From: Deltaproteobacteria bacterium
GTDB lineage: Bacteria > Myxococcota_C > UBA6777
Direction of reading: 5' to 3'
Assembly: GCA_006226375.1 (NCBI GenBank)
Contig: SBHC01000016.1
Span: 1-64,000 of the forward strand
Length of the DNA: 64,000 bases
Shown: positions 25,370-34,773 of the stretch, piece by piece
Position numbering within the stretch: the stretch's first letter is position 1
Layout of the letters: each line of letters begins with the position of its first letter
Notes under the pieces: model-generated
Told to the model about the DNA's origin: nothing
What the model saw: the letters and a program-made list of their open reading frames with translations, nothing else
Databases searched by the model: none
Made by a program: the position numbers and the translations under genes

Positions 25370-27955
25370 TCAGCGTCGGCGACGTTGGGGGCGGCGCTCT
25401 GGTGAGGCGGCTGTCGGATCTTCGGGCCAGGCGTGTTTGGGGTAACGTTGGCGCAATTCTTTTCGGACGTCCTGGTAGGTCTCTCGCCAGAAGTTGGCGA
25501 GATCTTGTGTGACTTGCTGCGGTCGCATGTTGGGGGCCAACAAATGAAGAAGTACGGGAACGCGCCCTCCAGCGATGCGTGGAGTCTCTTGCAGACCAAA
25601 CATCTCTTGGATGCGGACAGGCAAGATGGGAGGTCTACCTTCTTCATACTGCAGTCTGATATGGCTTCCGCTTGGTACTTGCAGGCGTTCGGGGATCTCG
25701 TCATCAAGGGTCTGGCGAACCGGGTAGGGGAGTAAGCCCTTTAGCGTGTGCGCCAGCGAGGTCGCTCGCAACTCAGCAAAGGAACGTTTGCCGCTACAAA
25801 GCATCGGCAAAATGGCGACCAGTTCTTCCTCATCAAAGCGAGGACTCTCCAGCTCTGGCATCCACTCGGCCAAACATTGCAAGCGCGTGAGGAATGCGTG
25901 AGTCTCCCGGTCCGTGAGGTCAAGCGCCCGAGACAATCGTGTTTGAGCGGCTTCGGCCAACACACGGGAGGCTTCTGCTGGATTGGGGATCTCGGTGACG
26001 GCTTCCTGGAGGATGAGGTCTTGGTACATCCGTCGACGAAAAGCAGAGACCCTCTCTGCGCCTTCATCAAAAACAAGGACCACTTTTTCTTGAACGGCGT
26101 GCTGGGGGAGCCACTCTTCTTGCACTGGCGTTGCTTGCCGGACCAGCCAGTCCGCGTGCTGTCCAGGGGCTCCTGCAGAGAGGACCGGACACAACAGAAG
26201 GTCTCCTTCGATGGGAAGTTTGGAGCGAGCCAGTACAACGCCTTTCCCTCCCACCATTCGAGCTTGCGGGCTGTTGGGCTGCCTTCGCTTGGCCACCCGG
26301 TCTGGGTAGGCCATTAACAGCGCACAACGGATCTGAGCGTCGTGGGTTGTAGGGAGCGTTTTCGGGCGGTGGGCCTGTCGGAGCTTTTGGAGCAAAGCAT
26401 TGTCAATCTTGCTTTCAGCGGTGCGAAGGAGCTGTTTCTTTACCCGCAAGAGATTCCGGGCTGTGGATTTTTTGAGCCGGTGGCTTAGGAGCGTGGGTTG
26501 ATCTCGTTGAAGCCAGGCTCGGAAGGCGTGCCATCGATCGAGAATATCGAGGCTTTCTTCCTCGCTGGGACCTGGCCCTGAGCGCTCTGGGGAGCGAAAC
26601 GCATCTCTCTCCGACATCATCGCTGCAAGACCTGCCGTTGCCTCTAGGCATTCGTAGATGTGACCGGCCAACAAGAGCATCGCCAGCCGGGGATGGACAG
26701 GAAACTGAGCCATGACTTTGCCCAGCGCAGTCAGTTGTCGATCGTCGTCGAGGGCTCCCAGTCGTTGTAGGAGAGTGAGGCTCTGCTCTACGGCATGTGG
26801 CGGAGGGGGTTGGTACCAGGGGAACGTCTCAGGCTCTGTTTCTCCCCAATGGTACAACTCCAACATGGCGTTGGTGAGGTCCACTCTACCTATCTCAGGC
26901 TCGTCTTCCGCTGGAAGCTTGCGGTGCTGGGTTTCGGTCCACAGCCGGAGACACTGCCCTGGCGCGGTTCGTCCAGCTCGTCCGGCCCGCTGTGTGGCAG
27001 ACGCCTGGCTGATTCGCTCCAGCACGAGACGGTTCAAGCCTGTGCTTGGATCGTACCGAAGAACTCGGGCCAAGCCTGTATCGACAACCACTCGGATGCC
27101 CTCAATCGTGAGAGAGGTCTCTGCGACATTGGTTGCGAGGATAACTTTCCGTTGTTGGGAGGGCGCGAGGGCTTTGTCCTGGTCTGCAGGGGTTTGTGCG
27201 CCATGAAGTGGGAGCAGAAGGCAGCTGTGAGAACTTGCCCATGGCTCCAGCGCCTCCATGGTTTTCTGGATCTCTCCCACTCCTGGAAGGAAGACCAAGA
27301 TGTCTCCCTCTGCCCGTGAGGCCATTTGACGGACACCGGAAGCTGCTAACTCATCGACATTTCGACGATCGGGATGCTCCAGGTATTCAATGCTGACGGG
27401 AGCGTTGCGCCCTTTGCTCACCAACGTGGGACAGTGGCTCAGGTAGGCGGCGATGGGCTCAGGCGAGAGCGTGGCTGACATGACTACGATGCGGAGATCA
27501 GGGTTGGCCTCTTGTTGAACCCGCTGTGTCATGGCGAGGGCAAGGTCGGCCGATAGGCTTCGCTCGTGGTATTCGTCGAACACAACCACGGCGATATCTT
27601 CCAAAAAAGGGTCGGCTTGCAGTTGGGTGATGAAGATGCCTTCGGTGACCACGAGTATTCGCGTGTTGGGCCCAACCTTCCGGTCAAAGCGAACCCAGTA
27701 GCCCACCGTTTCTCCTACGTCTTCTCCACACTCATAGGCCATCCGCATCGCGGCTGTTCGGGCTGCAAGGCGACGTGGCTCCAACACAACAATGGTTTTG
27801 CCTTGGGTTACTCCCGAGCGCCAAAGCGCAAGCGGCAGACGGGTTGTTTTTCCCGCACCGGTCGGGGCTTGGAGGACCAGGTTGGGTTGTTGCCTCAAGG
27901 ATGCGACTACATCCGGCAACAGCGAGTCTATGGGGAGAGATACGGGGGTGCTCAT
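25370..27955 (-). CDS. hrpB: ATP-dependent RNA helicase HrpB
   Basis: The 861-residue DEAH-family helicase has Walker A GAGKTTRLPL, motif II DEYH, SAT, and motif VI QRAGRAGRTAPG. The C-terminal HrpB-specific domain follows, including the conserved LLxPxVRxxxxxxxL-like region (RVPVLLHLLAPNMRPQQVTQDL) and a basic tail (PERRPQRRRR). Length and domain order match bacterial HrpB. Its cellular RNA target is not firmly established in the family. It diverges from the CCC transporter across 195 bp. The ribosome site before 27955 is weak. Confidence 0.95.
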   Translation of the reverse strand: MSTPVSLPIDSLLPDVVASLRQQPNLVLQAPTGAGKTTRLPLALWRSGVTQGKTIVVLEPRRLAARTAAMRMAYECGEDVGETVGYWVRFDRKVGPNTRILVVTEGIFITQLQADPFLEDIAVVVFDEYHERSLSADLALAMTQRVQQEANPDLRIVVMSATLSPEPIAAYLSHCPTLVSKGRNAPVSIEYLEHPDRRNVDELAASGVRQMASRAEGDILVFLPGVGEIQKTMEALEPWASSHSCLLLPLHGAQTPADQDKALAPSQQRKVILATNVAETSLTIEGIRVVVDTGLARVLRYDPSTGLNRLVLERISQASATQRAGRAGRTAPGQCLRLWTETQHRKLPAEDEPEIGRVDLTNAMLELYHWGETEPETFPWYQPPPPHAVEQSLTLLQRLGALDDDRQLTALGKVMAQFPVHPRLAMLLLAGHIYECLEATAGLAAMMSERDAFRSPERSGPGPSEEESLDILDRWHAFRAWLQRDQPTLLSHRLKKSTARNLLRVKKQLLRTAESKIDNALLQKLRQAHRPKTLPTTHDAQIRCALLMAYPDRVAKRRQPNSPQARMVGGKGVVLARSKLPIEGDLLLCPVLSAGAPGQHADWLVRQATPVQEEWLPQHAVQEKVVLVFDEGAERVSAFRRRMYQDLILQEAVTEIPNPAEASRVLAEAAQTRLSRALDLTDRETHAFLTRLQCLAEWMPELESPRFDEEELVAILPMLCSGKRSFAELRATSLAHTLKGLLPYPVRQTLDDEIPERLQVPSGSHIRLQYEEGRPPILPVRIQEMFGLQETPRIAGGRVPVLLHLLAPNMRPQQVTQDLANFWRETYQDVRKELRQRYPKHAWPEDPTAASPERRPQRRRR

Positions 27956-28150
27956 TGTGTCTGTGTTTGTCTTCGTTCCACTGTGAAAAGGAGTGGGGCT
28001 GCTTTCCTAAGGCTTGCAGGAGAAAGGTCTGAGAAATAAAGAGGTTGCTTCTTGCAGAGCAATGTTTTCCCACATTGGATTTCGTTTTGTGGTAGAAGAA
28101 TAACTCTTCTGCGCCATCGAGAGAAGAGTTGTACCGCAAAGGAGAGTTTG
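27956..28150. promoter_or_regulatory. Divergent promoter region hrpB / CCC transporter
   Basis: This 195-bp interval separates oppositely reading genes and must contain both promoters. Short A/T-rich stretches are visible, but no convincing consensus hexamers or operator were found. Confidence 0.45.
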
Positions 28151-30376
28151 ATGTCCACGCAGAACACAACAGCATCCCAAGGCCCAAGCCAGAAGCGGTT
28201 TGGTTTCTTTGGGGGTGTGTTCACGCCCAGTGTGTTGACAATTCTCGGCGTTATTATGTACCTCCGCACAGGTTGGGTGGTTGGACAGGTCGGTCTGGGC
28301 GGCGCGTTACTAATTATTCTTCTGGCCCATATCATCTCGATCGCGACAGGTTTGTCGGTCTCCAGCATCTCTACGAATCGGATGGTGAAGACAGGCGGCG
28401 CCTACTACATGATCAGCCGGTCGTTGGGGGCCTCTGCAGGTACAGCAATTGGCTTTCCGCTGTTCTTCGCCCAAGCCATCAGCGTCACCTTTTACATTGT
28501 GGGTTTCACTGAATCTCTGTCTGTGATCTACCCCAATTTGAACGCCCGCTTGATTAGCTCCGTTGTTCTCCTGATTCTTACTCTGATCTCACTCCGTAGT
28601 GCTGACCTTGCCATTCGCGCCCAGTACATCATTATGACGGTGATTGTGTTGTCCCTCATCTCCTTCTTTGTGGGGAATGCAGGAACAGCCAGTGCTTCCA
28701 CCGCGGCTGCGAACGGTCAACACACAGTGGTGTGGTGGAACAGCAAAGGCCTCTCCTTCTCCCAAGTGTTTGCGGTGTTTTTCCCTGCGGTCACTGGGAT
28801 TATGGCTGGGGTCAGTATGTCTGGTGATCTCAAAGACCCGCGCCGCTCTATTCCCGCGGGTACGATGCTGGCCATTGCGGTGGGCATGCTTATCTACGTC
28901 ACTATCCCGATCGTTCTTGCGATGCGTTCTCCCATGGATGCCTTGTCAGGTGACAAGTACATCATGTGGAAGACGTCGTGGTTTCCTTCGTTGATTTTTC
29001 TTGGCGTATGGGGAGCTACCCTGTCCAGCGCGGTGGGAAGCATTCTGGGTGCTCCACGGACGCTTCAGGCCCTCGCCATCGACGGCCTCGCCCCTTCCAT
29101 CTTTGCCAAAGGGTATGGACCGACAGCCGAGCCTCGCGCCGGTTTGATTCTCACCTTTGTTTTGGCTCAAGTTGGAATTCTTATCGGTAGCCTCGATTTG
29201 ATCGCGCCGGTTCTGACGATGTTTTTCTTGGCAACGTACGGTGTGACCAACCTTGCGTGTGGTCTGGAGCGATGGGCTGACAGCCCAAGCTTCCGACCCA
29301 CCTTTAAGCTACCGGCCTGGGTCAGTATGGCGGGCGCGTTGGCCTGTTTCTACGTGATGAGCATCATCAACTTTCCTGCGATGCTTGCGGCGCTTGCTAT
29401 CTCAGCTTTGCTCTTTACCTACGCGCAGCGACGGCAGCTGGATGCGACATGGGGAGATGCTCGTCATGGAATTTGGGCGGCGCTCTTGCGGAGTGCCTTG
29501 TTGCAACTGCACCGCTCCAATTACCACCCCATCAACTGGCGACCCAATATGATTATCCTCGGTGGAAACCCCAACAAGCGGGGTTATCTGCTGGAGATTG
29601 GTAGCTCCATTGCTCAACAGAAAGGGATTGTCTCGTACTTCCATTTGTTGAGCGGCTCTGTCGATGAACAGTCCGAGCATCGCAAGTATCTGGGGCGCGT
29701 TCTTGAAAAGAAGCTCTCCGATACCTACCCCAACATTTTCTATCGTGTCGACATTGTGGACGACACATACACGGGAGCGGTGTCGGTTGTGCAGTCTTAC
29801 GGGGTCGGGAGTTTTGAGGCCAACACGGTGTTGCTGGGGTGGCCTAACAACCCTGAGCCGTCCGTTGAGTTTGTCCAGATGCTACGCGACCTACGCTCGC
29901 TGGACCGCTCTCTCTTGTTGCTCAACTACGATGAAAACCGGGCGTTTGGCGAGTACAAACAAATTCACATCTGGTGGGGCGGCCTTCGCGGAAATGGCGG
30001 GCTTATCTTGCTCCTGGCCTATCTGCTTTGTGCGGAAGTTCGCTGGCGCAACGCTGAAGTCACCCTGTTTGTCGTGATTCAATCCGAAGAAGCCCGCACG
30101 TATGTGGAAGATACCCTTCGTACCGTACTGGAACAAGCCCGACTTCAAGCGGAAGTTCGCGTTGTTGTTCAAGGCGATCATCCCATCGAGTCCATTATGC
30201 GTGGCGCAAGCTCAATGGCGGATCTTGCGATCATTGGTTTGCGCCTGCCTGAAGAAGGCGAATCCATCCCTGAATTTTACCAGCGATACAACTCCATCCT
30301 GAGCGCGTTGCCCTCTACCATGTTGGTATGCAGCGCGCGAACGTTTGAAGGGGAACCTGTTCTCTTCGATCAGTGA
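28151..30376 (+). CDS. Cation-chloride cotransporter family permease (SLC12/CCC-like)
   Basis: The 741-residue protein starts at the ATG following AAGGAGAG. It has the amino-acid/polyamine/organocation fold: GVFTPSVLTILGVIMYLRTGWVVG forms helix 1 of the CCC type (residues about 22-45). About twelve hydrophobic spans reach residue 450, and then a large cytoplasmic C-terminal domain (about 470-741) with USP-like strands (NMIILGGNPNKRGY, DLAIIGLRLP). The N-terminal segment and TGIMAGVSMSGDLKDPRRSIP are characteristic of Na-K-Cl/K-Cl cotransporters. Transported ions cannot be told from sequence. The polynucleotide phosphorylase gene starts 28 bp downstream and is probably co-transcribed. Confidence 0.9.
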   Translation: MSTQNTTASQGPSQKRFGFFGGVFTPSVLTILGVIMYLRTGWVVGQVGLGGALLIILLAHIISIATGLSVSSISTNRMVKTGGAYYMISRSLGASAGTAIGFPLFFAQAISVTFYIVGFTESLSVIYPNLNARLISSVVLLILTLISLRSADLAIRAQYIIMTVIVLSLISFFVGNAGTASASTAAANGQHTVVWWNSKGLSFSQVFAVFFPAVTGIMAGVSMSGDLKDPRRSIPAGTMLAIAVGMLIYVTIPIVLAMRSPMDALSGDKYIMWKTSWFPSLIFLGVWGATLSSAVGSILGAPRTLQALAIDGLAPSIFAKGYGPTAEPRAGLILTFVLAQVGILIGSLDLIAPVLTMFFLATYGVTNLACGLERWADSPSFRPTFKLPAWVSMAGALACFYVMSIINFPAMLAALAISALLFTYAQRRQLDATWGDARHGIWAALLRSALLQLHRSNYHPINWRPNMIILGGNPNKRGYLLEIGSSIAQQKGIVSYFHLLSGSVDEQSEHRKYLGRVLEKKLSDTYPNIFYRVDIVDDTYTGAVSVVQSYGVGSFEANTVLLGWPNNPEPSVEFVQMLRDLRSLDRSLLLLNYDENRAFGEYKQIHIWWGGLRGNGGLILLLAYLLCAEVRWRNAEVTLFVVIQSEEARTYVEDTLRTVLEQARLQAEVRVVVQGDHPIESIMRGASSMADLAIIGLRLPEEGESIPEFYQRYNSILSALPSTMLVCSARTFEGEPVLFDQ

Positions 30377-30404
30377 TGGTGTGCTTGAACTATTGAGGAT
30401 ATGT

Positions 30405-32828
30405 ATGACTGTTACTTTGTCGTCTGAACGGCCTATCCACTCGACCACCCTCTCCTTGGGTGATGCGACGATTGCACTGGAAACGGGCCAGGTTGCTCGG
30501 CAGGCTGATGCTGCAGTGGTGCTTCGTGAAAAGCGCACTGTGATTCTCGCGGCTCTCGTGACTGAGCCTCTGCGCCAGCTCTCTCGCTCCGCGTATTTGA
30601 CCGTGGAATACCGCGAACGGATGGCCGCTGTGGGCCGAATCCCTGGCAATTATTTTCGTCGGGAACTTCGTCCCGGTGAGCATGAGATCTTGATGAACCG
30701 GACCATTGACCGCTGCCTGCGGCCACTGATTCCTCATTATTACGATCGCTCCATCCAGCTTCAGGTGACCGTCTTTAGCGCGGACCCTGAGTCCGACATC
30801 GCGACGTTATCAACCCTTGCAGCCTGTGCCACGATGGGGCTGTCTCCTGTTCCTACCTTGGGTGTCGCCTTGGGTGCGCGGTTGGTGCAGTCGGAAGGGG
30901 AGTGGAGCGCTCTTCGCGTGCCAGGGACGCAAAACCCTGTAGAGTCGGATGTGTTTGTCGCTCTCTCAGAGAAAGGCTTGCTGACTGTGGAAGGGGGCGG
31001 TCATGCTCTCTCTTCAGACGATGTCCAATCCATGGTGGAGGCTGTGGAGCGGCTCTTAAATCCTGCTCTTCTGGAACTCTCTGCTTGGTGTGAAGAGCTA
31101 CGACCTGATGTGTTCCCTTGGAGCCCGCTTGCCTTTCCTGACGAGCTGGTTGCTCTGGTTGAGCCTTACGTCTCCGGCACGTTTGAGAACCTGGAAGATC
31201 CATCCAAGCGAAGAGTTCGCGAAGTTGAGTTTGGGCAATCCAAGCGCCGAGCGGTAGAAGCGTTGTGTGGTACCTTGGACGATGATGAAGCTCTGCCCGT
31301 TGACGACGTGCTTGACGAAGAAGACGTGGTCGAAAGTGACGACTCTACCGAAGAATCCGATGAATCGTCCCAGGTCTCCGATTCTGCGAAGGTTTGGGAA
31401 CCTCAGCTGGTTCGCGCCCTGTTTGATCATCTTGTGGAGAAGGCAGTTCGTGAGAACCTTTGTCAGGGGGTTCGCCTGGACGGTCGTTCGAGCAAAGAAC
31501 ACCGACCCATCGAAGCGATGTTGGGGTTCTTGCCTATGAATCACGGCTCTACGTTGCTGACGCGGGGCGAAACGCAGGCGCTGGTCAGTGTCACAGTCGG
31601 CCGTTTGGGAGAAGGCCAGAACGTGGAGACTCTGGAGGGGCAGAACGTGAACCACTTCCTGGTTCACTACAATTTCCCAGGGTACGCTACAGGGCACATT
31701 GCTCGCTTCCGTCCTCCAGGTTTTCGGGAACACGGTCATGGTCATCTGGCACGACGTGCGTTGTTGCCAATGCTTCCAAACTTGTACCAGTGGGGAAAGA
31801 GCGTTCGGGTGGTGAGTGACATTACCGAATCATCGGGCTCATCTTCAATGGCGACGGTGTGTGGGGCGAGCCTGGCATTAATGGACGCTGGAGTTCCTCT
31901 CGCAGGGCACGTCGCCGGACTGGCGGTGGGGCTGGTCCGCGAAGAGGGACAAGCGGTGATCTTGTCCGATATCTCGGAAGAAGAAGACACCTTCGGGGAT
32001 ATGGATCTCAAGCTCACAACCACTCGGCAAGGGATCACTGCCATTCAGCTGGACATGAAGAACCAGCCGCTGCCTCTCTCCACATTTTTGGAGGCGATCG
32101 CGCAGGGCTCCGAGACACTGGCGGGTGTCTTGACTCGGTTGGAAGAGACGATCGAGTCCCCAAGAGATGTTGAGATTGCCTTGCCCTCAGGCAAAGGAGG
32201 CAAGTCACAACGCAACAAGGACTCCAAAAAACAAGGGAAGCCTGAAACCAAGCCACAGGATGAGGGCAAAGCTCCTTCGTCTGACTCTTCCTCGTCGAGA
32301 AAGCCTCCCGAAGAGAAGAAAGTTGAAGAGCCGGCGTTCGCTTGGCAATTGGACTACCAAGTGGATGCGTCAATGGTTGGGAGGGTGATTGGTTCTCGGG
32401 GTCGCAACATCCGAGCTGTAGAGGCGGCTCTGCCAGTGGAGGTGAAGGCCAGCAACGAAGGCGTGATTGCCCTTCGTTCCGACTCTCAAGAGGCACTCCT
32501 TGCAGCCCGACATCAGGTGAAGGCGTTCTTGTTGACGTTGCACAAAGACGAACGCTATTTGGGTGTGGTGGTCGGGAGTTCCGAAGAACACGTGGAGGTT
32601 CGTATCGGCGATCATGTGGGCCATGTGCCACTGTCCCAATGGAAGGAACTTTCGGGTGAACCTCAACCCCATCAGGAAGTTCTTGTGTGCGCTGCTGGGA
32701 GTGATTCCCATGGCAAACTTCGGCTTCGTATGATGCCTTCCAACGAGGAAGAGCTTGCCAAAGCGCAGAACTATGTTGAGGAACCTGGCCTGTTCCAGAA
32801 CCTCACAAACGAATCACCCAGCGTTTGA
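30405..32828 (+). CDS. pnp: Polynucleotide phosphorylase, divergent
   Basis: The 807-residue protein has two RNase PH cores (RIPGNYFRRELRPGEHEI in the first, RLDGRSSKEHRPIEA in the second). KH (MVGRVIGSRGRNIRAVE) and S1 domains follow. The enzyme degrades RNA 3'-5' with phosphate. Compared with E. coli, the Ser triad (GSSSMATVCG) and the GDMD of the second core remain. The Asp486 position is Glu (ISEEEDTFGD), and the RRE of the phosphate site reads FRE. Two low-complexity inserts, one acidic (about 285-325) and one Lys/Ser-rich (about 590-645), enlarge it. Start ATG 30405 has GAGGAT upstream. It may be a functional but drifting enzyme or a second copy. Confidence 0.9.
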   Translation: MTVTLSSERPIHSTTLSLGDATIALETGQVARQADAAVVLREKRTVILAALVTEPLRQLSRSAYLTVEYRERMAAVGRIPGNYFRRELRPGEHEILMNRTIDRCLRPLIPHYYDRSIQLQVTVFSADPESDIATLSTLAACATMGLSPVPTLGVALGARLVQSEGEWSALRVPGTQNPVESDVFVALSEKGLLTVEGGGHALSSDDVQSMVEAVERLLNPALLELSAWCEELRPDVFPWSPLAFPDELVALVEPYVSGTFENLEDPSKRRVREVEFGQSKRRAVEALCGTLDDDEALPVDDVLDEEDVVESDDSTEESDESSQVSDSAKVWEPQLVRALFDHLVEKAVRENLCQGVRLDGRSSKEHRPIEAMLGFLPMNHGSTLLTRGETQALVSVTVGRLGEGQNVETLEGQNVNHFLVHYNFPGYATGHIARFRPPGFREHGHGHLARRALLPMLPNLYQWGKSVRVVSDITESSGSSSMATVCGASLALMDAGVPLAGHVAGLAVGLVREEGQAVILSDISEEEDTFGDMDLKLTTTRQGITAIQLDMKNQPLPLSTFLEAIAQGSETLAGVLTRLEETIESPRDVEIALPSGKGGKSQRNKDSKKQGKPETKPQDEGKAPSSDSSSSRKPPEEKKVEEPAFAWQLDYQVDASMVGRVIGSRGRNIRAVEAALPVEVKASNEGVIALRSDSQEALLAARHQVKAFLLTLHKDERYLGVVVGSSEEHVEVRIGDHVGHVPLSQWKELSGEPQPHQEVLVCAAGSDSHGKLRLRMMPSNEEELAKAQNYVEEPGLFQNLTNESPSV

Positions 32829-33205
32829 ATCTTCTCCGCACCCTCTGCGTTGACCACCCGGTAAAGACCTGCCTTAGGCTCCACAATCGCTGCTTCACCA
32901 CGTTCTAGCAAATCGCCACATTCTTCAGAGATGGCAAGATAGGGGAGACGCCCGTCTTGTGTTTCAAAGTACCAACGATGTTGGCCGCGAACGGGCACTT
33001 CAACCCGGTGATTGCGGAGCAACGTTTGCAGCCTATCCTGGGTTGGGTCTTGCGGAGGCGATGTTCTGGAAGAGCGTTGGTCACCTCTTGGACCCCGAGG
33101 ATTGCGTGGTCTTTGTGGGGAACGTGATTGTCGTTCGGCCTTGCTTGCTTGCTCTTGCGTTACGAGGCCTGCTTGGAGAAGTTGGTCTTTTAAACTATCG
33201 GACAT
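32771..33205 (-). CDS. DUF2058 family protein
   Basis: The 144-residue product starts at MSDSLKDQLLQAGL, the hallmark N-terminus of DUF2058 (YaiL-like), so I discard the longer frame to 33328. A basic linker (about 20-50; RNPRGPRGDQRSS) leads to a compact domain with VRGQHRWYFETQDGR and LPYLAISEECGDLLERGEAAIVE. The family has no established biochemical role and is often described as nucleic-acid associated. Its last 58 bp overlap, on the opposite strand, the end of pnp, and the predicted pnp terminator lies upstream of this gene's start. Confidence 0.82.
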   Translation of the reverse strand: MSDSLKDQLLQAGLVTQEQASKAERQSRSPQRPRNPRGPRGDQRSSRTSPPQDPTQDRLQTLLRNHRVEVPVRGQHRWYFETQDGRLPYLAISEECGDLLERGEAAIVEPKAGLYRVVNAEGAEKIQTLGDSFVRFWNRPGSST

Positions 33206-33231
33206 CCCACTCTCTATTCTTTGAGGGTTCG

Positions 33232-33254
33232 CCTCAGAGATCTGAGGGTTTTTC
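33232..33254 (+). terminator. Rho-independent terminator on pnp strand
   Basis: CCTCAG and CTGAGG form a 6-bp stem with a tight AGAT loop, followed by GTTTTT on the plus strand. It is about 400 nt past the pnp stop and just upstream of the oppositely reading DUF2058 start. Confidence 0.5.
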
Positions 33255-33512
33255 GATGAAAACACAAGGACTTTTTTGAGGGGCGTTGTATTGGAATTTG
33301 ACAAGTGCCGGAGATCTATGCGCTTCAAGTGTTTTGCGAGGTTTGGCGTGCCTGTTGCTCTGGTAGGGGGCGTCGCGGTTGAACGGCGGGTCAGGATTTC
33401 CCATAGTAAGGGACCAGGGACTTGTTGGCGGACACCCCTCTACGTAAGAACTGTGTAGTTCTCGCTCTTGGCCTTGCCACTCAACCCGCCCCCATCTTTT
33501 CGTTCCAGGTTC
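33255..33512. other. Non-coding stretch downstream of the Ntaq1-like gene
   Basis: Together with the terminator this makes a 307-bp gap. A tight hairpin AGAACT-gtgt-AGTTCT lies at 33447-33462 and could end the minus-strand Ntaq1-like transcript. No credible gene is seen. Confidence 0.4.
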
Positions 33513-34079
33513 TCAGGCAAATCGCCGCTTCATTTCCTCTACATTCAGCACATCACCGACACCTTGCTCTTGCATAGAGATGAACGAAGCCAAGGTATGG
33601 CTTTGTTGTTTGTTCTGGATGAGAGGCCAGGGGGGTGGCGGTTGTCGGTACTCTCCGTTTTCATCCAGCATGTGGGAGCGGTCCGAACCAAAGTGCTCAA
33701 CAAATAGACCCACAGGAACAACCCGAAACATCGGTCGATACTCTTCGGGCCAACCTTCGTATCCGTAAAAGGTGCGCTGAAGGTATTCCTGAGCGGGGAG
33801 TGGGAACCCAAAGACGGTGTCGAGGTCCCAAATGTACGATGAGCCTGTTGGTGTTTGGGCCACCACAATAACGTGGTAATCCCATAAAATGGGCTGGAAC
33901 TCTTCTGCAGCTCGTTGCCCCCATAGAACAGCTGTTTGGGTTGGGTTGGAGATGAATGTCACATACCGCTCCCAGGTCGCCAGGGCCGGATGCTGGCTGA
34001 GGTGCCAAGCATTCTCTTCGCAGTAATAAGCCTGGTAGTGACAATCTGAGCGAGAAAGTTGAGGCAGGTGTTCCATCAT
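33513..34079 (-). CDS. Ntaq1-type protein N-terminal glutamine amidohydrolase
   Basis: The 188-residue protein matches the Ntaq1/Tungus family that converts N-terminal Gln to Glu in the N-degron pathway. The catalytic Cys lies in YYCEENAW (Cys20), His in WDYHV (His69) and Asp in IWDLDT (Asp85). The His-Asp spacing of 16 equals that of the human enzyme. Other family blocks are FRVVPVGLFVEHFGSDRSHM and PPPPWPLI. It is cytosolic, with no signal peptide. This family is chiefly described in eukaryotes; bacterial copies are uncommon. No N-degron partner such as an Aat or ClpS homologue is in the window. ATGs at 34079 and 34076 are both possible, and the ribosome site is weak. Confidence 0.88.
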   Translation of the reverse strand: MMEHLPQLSRSDCHYQAYYCEENAWHLSQHPALATWERYVTFISNPTQTAVLWGQRAAEEFQPILWDYHVIVVAQTPTGSSYIWDLDTVFGFPLPAQEYLQRTFYGYEGWPEEYRPMFRVVPVGLFVEHFGSDRSHMLDENGEYRQPPPPWPLIQNKQQSHTLASFISMQEQGVGDVLNVEEMKRRFA

Positions 34080-34097
34080 AACGTTGCTTGAGAAAGC

Positions 34098-34313
34098 TTA
34101 GGACAGGTAACGATCGACGTATTGGATCAACTCTTCGAGAGTCATTCGGTTGTTGTCACCGTCGTAGAGATACACTTTTCCCTCTTCAAACCTTACGGAA
34201 ACACCATCAGCTTTGAGGGTTGGGTTGGGGCGGGCTCCCTGCTCGGGAACTCCACTCTTGGCCAACAGGGTGCTAACGATCTGGGCAACAGCGTTGTACT
34301 TCTCTGGTCTCAT
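34098..34313 (-). CDS. Small unknown protein
   Basis: I start at the ATG after AAGGAG (34313), giving 71 residues: MRPEKYNAVAQIVSTLL, a middle Gly/Pro-rich turn, and a short beta region ending in NNRMTLEELIQYVDRYLS. There is no signal, no Cys and no recognisable motif. It lies 18 bp upstream of the Ntaq1-like gene on the same strand, so both are probably on one transcript. Function unknown. Confidence 0.6.
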   Translation of the reverse strand: MRPEKYNAVAQIVSTLLAKSGVPEQGARPNPTLKADGVSVRFEEGKVYLYDGDNNRMTLEELIQYVDRYLS

Positions 34314-34410
34314 CGTGCTCTCCTTGGTCCCGTATGGTGCTTCAACGTGCCTTGGCATCATGCAAAACTCATAGCTCTTTGGCAAGAGGGTTACGCCGAC
34401 GCAGAGGAAG

Positions 34411-34773
34411 CTACAATCGTTCCAAGTGTTTGACCGTCAGGTCTGACTCCACCTCTCCTGTATGTTGGGTGGAAGCCGGCTCAAACAGAAGAACATGGAC
34501 CTCTTCGGGAGCGACAGGTTTGTGCTCCACCCCCTTCGGTACGATCAAAAACTCCCCTTCTTGAAGAGTCACTTCTCGATCTCGAAATTGTATGTGGAGA
34601 GTTCCCTTTACGACGAGGAACAGCTCGTCTTCGTGTTCGTGTTGGTGCCATACGAACTCTCCCAATAGCTTCGCTAGTTTGACTTGCTGGTTGTTTAATT
34701 CTCCGACAATTTTGGGGGTCCAGTGCTCTTGGAAGAGCGAAAACTTCTCGGCAAGGTTCACTTTGGTTTCCAT
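34411..34773 (-). CDS. Single-domain cupin
   Basis: The 120-residue protein carries a cupin barrel. Motif 1 is WHQHEHEDELFLVVKG and motif 2 EGEFLIVPKGVEHKP, giving metal ligands His, His, Glu and His. Small cupins of this type resemble mannose-6-phosphate isomerase C-terminal domains and may be sensors or enzymes; the substrate is not evident. It sits about 97 bp upstream of the small unknown gene in the same direction, and diverges from the SDR gene. Confidence 0.87.
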   Translation of the reverse strand: METKVNLAEKFSLFQEHWTPKIVGELNNQQVKLAKLLGEFVWHQHEHEDELFLVVKGTLHIQFRDREVTLQEGEFLIVPKGVEHKPVAPEEVHVLLFEPASTQHTGEVESDLTVKHLERL

